Source of the DNA: Sorex araneus
Taxonomy: Eukaryota > Chordata > Mammalia > Eulipotyphla > Soricidae
Assembly (NCBI RefSeq): GCF_027595985.1
Contig: NC_073313.1
Location: 105,357,052 to 105,421,051, forward strand
Length of the DNA: 64,000 bases
Direction of reading: 5' to 3'
A program made the translations under genes and the position numbers. Position 1 is the stretch's first letter. The number at the start of each line of letters is the position of its first letter. Positions 53,652-62,600 of the stretch are shown here, piece after piece. The notes under the pieces were generated by a model. It saw only the letters and a program-made list of their open reading frames with translations, was not told where the DNA came from and ran no database searches.

Positions 53652-56600
53652 TACCTTTGGGTCCTGGATAGCCAGCTTCTCCAGGAAGTCCTTTCTCTCC
53701 TGGAAATCCCTTCAAGCCTTTTTCTCCTCTAACACCTTTCTCAGCACTAAAGACCTCGCCAGGGGTTCCCTTAAAACCGGTTAATCCTGGACTGCCAATT
53801 CTCCCAGGGAAGCCATCTTTTCCAGGAGTCCCAGGTAACCCAGGCAAGCCTTTCTCACCACGAGGCCCAGGAAATCCTGCATGTAAGAAACAAAAGCAGA
53901 AGGCCATGCCAACTTAGAAACAACTGGTTTTTCATTAGAGGCCTCTGAGACAGATTTTTTTTCAACAATGAAAATTAACATCTGTATATGTGATACATCT
54001 CATGAAATTCAAGAATCCTTGGTCCTGGGATGACGCATTCAGAGATAGGGCCAGGGCTATGTTACCTGGGGGAAGTTCTAGCTCAGTGAGACTGGACCTT
54101 GGTTGACACTTAGCAGACCCCTCTTGTGGCCAAAGAATACAGGTTACACCCAGGCCTTCTTGTCTCTCCTGGAGTCATATAACACCAGCTGTCATGCATC
54201 TCTCTTCCAAAGGGGCACAGATAACTTCAGAGCAGCTGGTCTAAGATGAGCCATTAGCTCACCTTGCTGTAGAACTGGGTGTTCTCAAAGGGACTTTGGG
54301 TCAGTCTTTTGGGTAGGGGTTGCTCAGTCAAGCGCAGATTTCTGGATCCACTTCCAGAGCTTTAGGTTAGTAGGCTTGCAACAAGTTCTACTTGGTGGTA
54401 CTGTTGCTGACCTTGAGAGCACAGTCTGATATATAGGGGTGCAGTGTAGAGCGATGAGCTCAGGTTGCAACAGTTTAAGAGAAAAAATAGACAACTTTCT
54501 TATGACCAAAACACTTTCTTTGACCTTAGAGGAGTTGCATGAGGAACACGCTGGTACATGGTTACCCAAATTCCAACACAAAATCATGACAAAGAAATAT
54601 CAAGTGATAAACCCCTCCTTTCCTTACCTGGCAATTCAGGGAGAGGAACTGATCCTGGAATCCCCAGGTCTCCTTTAATTCCACGTGGTCCAGGCTGGCC
54701 TGGAATCCCGGAGAGACCACGGGCTCCTTTAGGACCTGAAAAGCCAAATGTGAGTAGTGAGGGGAAAGAAAGTGAGTTAGGTATGATTTGTGATGCTCAG
54801 TTAAGAACCCCAGTTTCTTGAAAGGACCTCTCTTATTTTCAACCCCATTCCCATGGCACACAACCATCTACAGCAAACATTCTATTTCCTGAACCCCAAA
54901 GCGTGCCTGATCTAGACTAATGAGGATCTTCCCATGCTACCATAATATACTCTGCTTCCTTTGGCTCCTGACCCTTCAGTGGTATTCATTGGCCTTGTTA
55001 CATACCTGGAAATCCGGAAGCTCCTGGAAATCCTGGTGGACCATATGACCCAGGAATTACACATGGCAAGGTGATACCTGTCAAGGGTAACATTAACTAT
55101 CTGGTGAGTCTTTCTTTGAATGAGGCTTTCCCAAAAGTCTAGGGTTCTTTTTCTAGACTCAGCCTACTGATTGTCCTTGATCAGTTCTCACCATTGGTCT
55201 GTTCAAAACAAAACAGAAAAACCCACTCCCTTGACCATAACAGACAATTGGTGATTTTTCCTTCAACACCTGATTTGAAACTATCAACTCAAAACTTAAT
55301 TTAGAAGAAGAAGTAGTCAATTTCAAATTGGCATGCATAGCCCTTCTCCAAGCAAATTTTTCCTTGCTCATTCATAATGCAAATAAAAAGAGTCTATAAG
55401 AGCACAAAGAGGAGGTTTAATAAAATACTGGTGAACAAATTGTATGTTGGCCCCCTCAAGTGCCATTTACAAACAATTGCTATGGCAATTAAAATTAGTC
55501 TTGCCTATTCATTAAACAATCTCCCTAAAGTCTGCTTTAAGTCACAGAGTCAACAGGTCTAATAAACTGCTATAGCTTTTGTCTGTACTTAAAATAAATC
55601 ACCAATTGCATAGGTAGCAATCTATGATTCAGACTGCTTATTCAACTAGCTGGCATTCTGCCTCCAAACTCACTTTTGTGTTTCACTATGAAGGCTTGAT
55701 AGCAGTTTTGCCAGCTTATTCTACTCCTGAATCAAAAGTGGGAATTGAACAGTATAATGTATTGGTTAAATGTTGGGCTTTAAAGCTGACAGATTTGAGC
55801 TTGTATTATAGTTTTGCTACTAGAAACTTGTGAAGTCAAGATCACAAATATCTTTATAACTTTGTAATTTATGTTGATGGAATTAAATTTTTTAAAGAGT
55901 CTTCATTTTTTGGGGGGTACACCTGGTGATGCTCAAAGTTTACTCCTGACTCTGTACTTAGGGATTACTCCAGGCAGGGTTTTGGGGATGGTGGAAGTCC
56001 TGGGGATTGAACCCTGGTTGGTCACTTGCAAAACAAGTGGCTGACCCGCTGTACTATATCTGGTCCTGTGAATGCAAAATTCTTTGAGTCTCTTGTGTCA
56101 AATGGATGGATGGAATGGACTAATACTAATAGCACTTGGCACACTGCCTGGAACTCTGTTACATGCTCTGTGAATAAAGCCTTGCTATTTTACTTGAGCA
56201 GATGTATTTATTTTGGACATTTCTTTTATTTTTTATTTATGAGGGCTGGAGCGATAGCGCAGTGGATAGGGCATTTGCCTTGCACAAGTGGTCATCCCGG
56301 GTTCTATTCCTCCGCCTCTCTCAAAGAGCTTGACAATCTACCGAGAGTATCTAACCCATACAGCAGAGCCTGGCAAGCTACCCATGGCATACTTGATATG
56401 CCAAAAACAGTAACAAGTCTCACAATGGAGACGTTACTGGTGCCCACTCGAGCAAATCGATGAGCAAGAGGGTGAGAGTAATACAGTGGTACAATGACAG
56501 TTCATGATGATTGATTACATTCAATATTCCAACATCTATTCCACTACCATTGCATCTTACCACTATTTTGGGCCTTTCAAATAGTGCTCTGGGAACCCAA

Positions 56601-59600
56601 AAGCCACTCTTGACTCTAGAGCAACTAGACCAGGTGTTCAGTGACAGGGTTTGAGGATGTGGAACTGCTCAGACCCTATAATACTGAGTACAACCATGGT
56701 CCCCCCTGGTGGGTTTGGAGGACTTCAGGACAAAATTTGTTGGTACTGTAGAGGTAGTGTGATGTTAGGGTTAAAACTTGGGTCCTGGTGCACGGTTTGC
56801 ATGAATGATATAGTGGAGTGGTAGTAGCCGCCTTGAGTGTAATGGGATGGAGAATATTCTGTTTGTTCACTTAATATACAGGGGGCACTGAGTATTTTTT
56901 GAAGAGGGGGTGGCAAGCCAAATAAATTTGGAGGACCACTGTTCTGGATTTAGCTAAAGTCTCCCCTTCTCCTTATCTGGATCCTTTTCCTTAAGCAGTG
57001 ATGACCTAGATCATTCAGATAAAGAACAAATTGAGGGACTGGAGAGATGTTACAGTGTGGAGGTATAGTATAGGACCATGCTTACAGCTGACCTTGGTTT
57101 GAACCCTGGCACTAGATATTCCTCCCCCCCTACCCCCACTCACATTGAGTTCCACCAGGAATGACCCCAGAAAACAGAGCCAGGAGTAAGCCCTGAGCAC
57201 AGCTGGGTGTTACCCAAAAGCCAAAAAAAAAATAATTTAAGCCAGGATAAAATTTTCTTGACGAGCAAAGGGAGTCTTTGCTACGGTCCAGATATGCCAA
57301 GCAATCAAAGTCCTTGTCTTTTTGAATAGAGAGCTGGCACCCACATAGGATCAAGGAAACAATGGCCACTTTAGTAGTAAACAAGGTGATTAATGACAAT
57401 GTACATCTGGATCAGGGCGTCTTTGGAAAAAGTCAGTGTTCTGCTTTCCCAGGGTTTGTAATAATTAACACCACTAGGTTGAAAGGCTTCTGATGACTAC
57501 ATTCCCTTTCCTGGCAATGCAGATGTCCTAGCCTGGGCATTCACAGCTTGGAATACATTTGGGCACAGTATTTTAATTTTTCATGGTAGCAGTAATAGCT
57601 TTAGTGAGAATGTCTGGGATTCAAAGTTCATGTATTTTAAAATTTGTATGGAAAGGAAGCTAGGTTGGGGGCGTTCATATATTTGGTCTTCTTAGAGATG
57701 AAAATAAAGCCTATGCTATCATTTGAAGTTAATTTTCAGACAAGCTTGGTAGTTTAATGAGAACACCTTTTTGCACAAAGCTACTCCCAGACAATTGCTT
57801 ATTTAAAAAAACATTATATTTATAAGAACTTTGCATTTGCAGGGACTAGTTTGAAGTAGAAATGGCCCCCTGTGCTCCATTTTATTGATAGCCTGTTTTC
57901 AAAATGTTGGGATGTTGATAACATCCACAATATCTTGGACTACATAGGTGTTTATATACCTTTTCATTATAACTCAATTTAAACCTAGTTGCCTTAAAAA
58001 TGGGTGGACCTAGAATAGTTAATTCCATTGGCAGAGGGGCAGTAGAAGGCTTGAATAAGGTCTCAGGGAACAGAGCTGGAAGCAAAGCTATTGCTGACCT
58101 ATGGACTTCCAGAAGGCAGAAGGATTTCATCTGAGAAAATTCCACATAGCCTTCAGAGGAATTTGCGAATTGCAAAACTGACTTTGAGATTTTTTGATTG
58201 CTGCTTTTAATTTATGCCATCATCCTTATTACAACAACTCATAAAAACAGATTTTAAATAAAAGTGTGTGAAATCTGGCATCATGTCTTTCTATTTGAAA
58301 ATCACCAAGGTGTCAATGTGGACAGGGAACAAAATAGCCCCTTGAGTACTGGGAAGGACTTTTAGTCTGTGAAAATATATTAATTTCCTATGGAACATTA
58401 TATATGATAGACAATTTTGGATGTGCTAAATAGAATTTCTTAGCTTTCCTAGTATCCAGAGTCTTATAATGCAGTTTGTAAAGACAAAAGTTTTAATAGA
58501 AGATAAAAATAATTGAAGAATGGTATCTTGCAGAGATCAAGGGAAGCCTTAGTGGAAGAAAGACAACCCCCTGGAAGATGGATATGATATGGTTATACAG
58601 ATGAAAGAGGCAATATAGATAAAATCTTGGACTTCAAATGAGCACATTTTGTTTGAGGACAGTCATGTTTGTCTTAGTTTTCTGGTTGTTGTTTATTTTT
58701 TAAGACTTAAATGGAAAATTTGGCGGACACATCTAAAAGTGCTAAGGGGAAACATCTGTCTCTGTGATTGGAAGTTTTAGAGGAAACATAAAGTACCAAG
58801 AATTGAAATAGGGGTCTCACTATGTCAGGCATGCACTCTAGCCCTTAGATCTAGATACCCTAGCCCTATCCTAAGTTTTTATTTTAGTATTTTATTCAAA
58901 ATACTAAACCCTGATATTAAAGTTAGGAAGGTTTACTCTGATCAGGTTTGGAGACTTGAATTTCAGGTTGAGGGGTATGGGCATTATTCATTATGTAGCA
59001 GAGACAGTTTGTGTCTTTTGACTAGGAGGATAATATGATAATAATGCATTTTCACAATGTTCTATTAGGAATTTGTTCATTAGGTAAAGCTGAAATGTAT
59101 ATTGTTCTGTGTAAGCTTGTCAGAACTATGATAATTTTTCCATATGCAAACACGTATAAGGATTGGCAGTAGAGATTATAGTCAGTCAAGTGTCATCTTA
59201 TGATGCATTTTGTGTACCTGTATTATTGGTATTCTACAAGCAGTCAATTTTCCATGTCCCAAACCATCTGATTGCTTGACTTACCTGGAAGCCCAGGGAG
59301 GCCTTTTTGTCCAGGTAATCCATCTTCTCCTTTATCTCCAGGAAGCCCTTTAGGTCCAGGAGATCCTGGTAGCCCAATTCCTGAAGGACCAGCTGGTCCA
59401 CTATGGCCCTTTTCACCAGGAAGTCCTGCAAATCCCTTTTCACCTGGGAAGCCCAGTCCATCATCACCCTAGATAACATAAGAGAAAATAAAAAGCTTAA
59501 CTTAAGAGACTTATCTGAAGTCTCTTACCATAGGAAATAACTCATCAGTGAGTATGCATTGCTTTTGTCAAAATTCTCCATCACCTTTTTTACTTTTACA

Positions 59601-62600
59601 TAAAAGAGGCATGGTGGGTAGGGTGGGTGTGAGGGAAACTGGGGACCCTGGTGGAGGGAAGTGGACACTGGTAATGGGATTGGTGTTGGAACATTTTATG
59701 CCTGAAAGTCAAACATGAATAATTTTATTAAGTGCAGTGTCTCAAAAAAAATTCTTTGTCACTCAAGTTTACCTGCTCTGCCTTTTGTAGAACTAGGGCT
59801 TGCAAGCCCTAGGTAATAAGACAACGCAAAAGGTTAAAGATCAATGTTAGAAAAGGGACTTGAAATGGGAGCAGGATAATGACCCCATAGGACATAAAAG
59901 ACAGCAAAATTACTTGAAGAGGAAAGCTACCGAGAAGCTAAAGCAACTTTCAATGATATGGCCAATTGAGTCAATAACTCATTTTGAGAAAATTATTTCC
60001 ATTTTACGAAAAAAAAAAGCAGAGAGAAAAGTGTCATTGGTGGAGGCAGAAAGAGATGTTCTGAAAAAAGAGAAAGAGATGTTCTAGATTCTGTATTTTG
60101 CCCTGTATTAAAGTTCAGAGTCTGTCAGAAGCCACCCCCCCTCCAATAGCCAGTGATGAGCATTTACAAAGATAATCACAAAGAAATGGTCAACTTACTG
60201 GAAGTCCTTTCGTGCCTGGTAAACCTGGCAGTCCATCCTTGCCTGAGACTCCTTTCTCACCAGGAAGTCCCTTGAGACCAAGCTCACCCTTCTTTCCTGG
60301 CATCCCAGATCCTGCACTGATAGTTGGCTCACCCTTATTTCCTTTGAGTCCTTTAGGACCTTGAGGTCCAAATAAACCCTGATAAAGAGATTAAGTGAAT
60401 GATTAGGAGATTCATAGTATTCTGGCATCTAACATAGGTCTTACCTAAAGCAGGTCCATGGGTATATTTTGGCACTTTGGGGGACATTTGATTATATTGT
60501 CATATTAGATTATAACTGCTAAATTTATTTTCTGTATGTTTTCTATATTTTAAAATCATTGAGGATGGTAACCTTGTCATAATTCTAATTTTAACCTCAA
60601 GATCCAGCAGAGTCCTAAGTGTATATAAACAATTTTGTGGAAGGGAGAGATTATGGAAGGTATTGGGGTGGTAATATAATAAAGAGATTAAAACAGAAAG
60701 GGCCTTTAGAGACCATCTAGGCTGATTTCTTCACAAAACAAATCAAAAATGTTTTTACCCATTTTTATATATTTTACAGGGTGATTGGTGAGGAGTGGGG
60801 GGCACTTGAATGCTCCTATTTTCCTATCAGGGACCAAGGTTGGTAAGACTTACTGGAGCTCCTGATGGACCCCGTGGACCTTCAGAGCCTAGATCTCCTT
60901 TGGCTCCTTTGGGACCTGGAAGGCCTTTGATACCTGGTAGCCCAGACAGGCCTGGCTCCCCAGGTGGGCCAGTGTTGAGAATGCCACCATCACAAACACA
61001 AAAACCGGGTTCCCCTGGAGGAGAAAGACATTTTAAAAAGTAGGACATCTTCCCAAGATGAAATATCTGGTAATTAACTACTGAGAAACCTGAAGGAGGG
61101 AATTTCAAGACCCGCAGAGTACAGAATAAAATTAACTAGGTCCTCTTTCCATCAAAATACACCTGAGATATAGGCTGGGTAAATGACTTAATAGGCTGAA
61201 GCCCATGCTCTGCATGCAAGAGCTCTGGGTTTGATCCCTGGAACTAAGCAAAGCCAAGTGTGGACTCAAAGCCAAAACCAAAACCAAACCAAAGTACATC
61301 TGAGTTAGTGATTTCATTAGTTTAGAGTGGATCTCAGCCAACCATAAGTCTAGAGTTGACTCACACACAACCAGAATTGATTTTTTGATTTATTTTAGGA
61401 GCTCCCCTGGATGTGATCCATACCCCTGGCCCTATTTGTACAGAAAGAACGGTCAAATACAATGATGACAGGGATTTCAGCAAAGCACCTTTGAAGAGCT
61501 ATCAAGGAGTCACTAGCACCATAGCCTCCAATTTCCTCTACTAGATGACTGTAAGGATAAAAGACATCTTGCCCCTCACCCCCAGGGCACCCCTACCAAT
61601 CACCTTTCACTCCTTTGAGGCCAGAGTTTCCTTTTAGACCTTGCTTTCCTTTGTGACCGGGGTGCCCTATGTTGTGTAGGATAGTAGTATAAAATGCTGG
61701 ACCTTGAGGAAAAAGAAACATTAAAATATGCATCTTTTAAACATGAAAGTTCATAAGTTTGTAACTGTACCTCACGGTGATTCACTAATAAAAATTAAAA
61801 AAAAATTAAAAATGCAGTAAATTTACACATCTTGAATATTTAGACTGGAATAATAAAATATCAGAAAACCCCCAAAAATGTTCATCTTCTAATGTTGAAC
61901 CTTACAGTCTTGTGACTCAATACAGCATTTCAGTTATCAAGGCTTGGGTTCTTCAGGCTCAACTACCAGAATGGAGATGAAGAAAAAAACTGAGATTGGA
62001 ACCTAAAGACTGCAGCAAGTGCACCCTCTGTTGGCTCAATTAATTTTACTACTACGGATAGACTGCTGACTATGTTTCCAGCACTAAATTCGACATTGGG
62101 TGTAAAGGTATCGTATGAGGAAGGTAACTTCCATAATGCCTATCATTGTGATTGCTTCCATGGGAAGTTCCAATGCCATAAACCCTCTTGATGATAAAAC
62201 AGGAAATGGGTGTCAACTGTAGTGGCCATAAGATTTAGATTACACAGAGACACACTGGGTCTGTTCTAAACACTTCTCATAGAAATTGGAATTTCAGGGG
62301 TTGGAGAGATAGTACAATATGTAGGACTTGCCTTGCACACTGCCAATCCAGGTTCAATCCCTGGCCTCACCATATGGTCTCCTGAGTCCATCAGGAGTGA
62401 TCTCTAAGCACGGAGCCAGGAGTAACCCCTGGGCACAGCTAGGTGTGGCCCAGAAAAGAAAAGAGAATGGAATCCCAAACTTAGGGGTAAGACCTAATGA
62501 AGTCTTGTGGAGCCTTGTGGAGATTTTTCGCGGCCAAATTCATGATACAAGCTTGGCTTGCAATATTTTATCCTCTCAGACCACCCACTTGGAACCCCTG

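Noticed and set aside
55377..55833. Short plus-strand frames in the 55-56 kb intron
   Set aside because: No similarity I recognise; part overlaps a MIR remnant.
59860..60087. 75-residue Lys/Glu-rich plus-strand frame
   Set aside because: Lies in a COL4A6 intron, no splice or promoter context, no recognisable domain; likely chance in AT-rich DNA.
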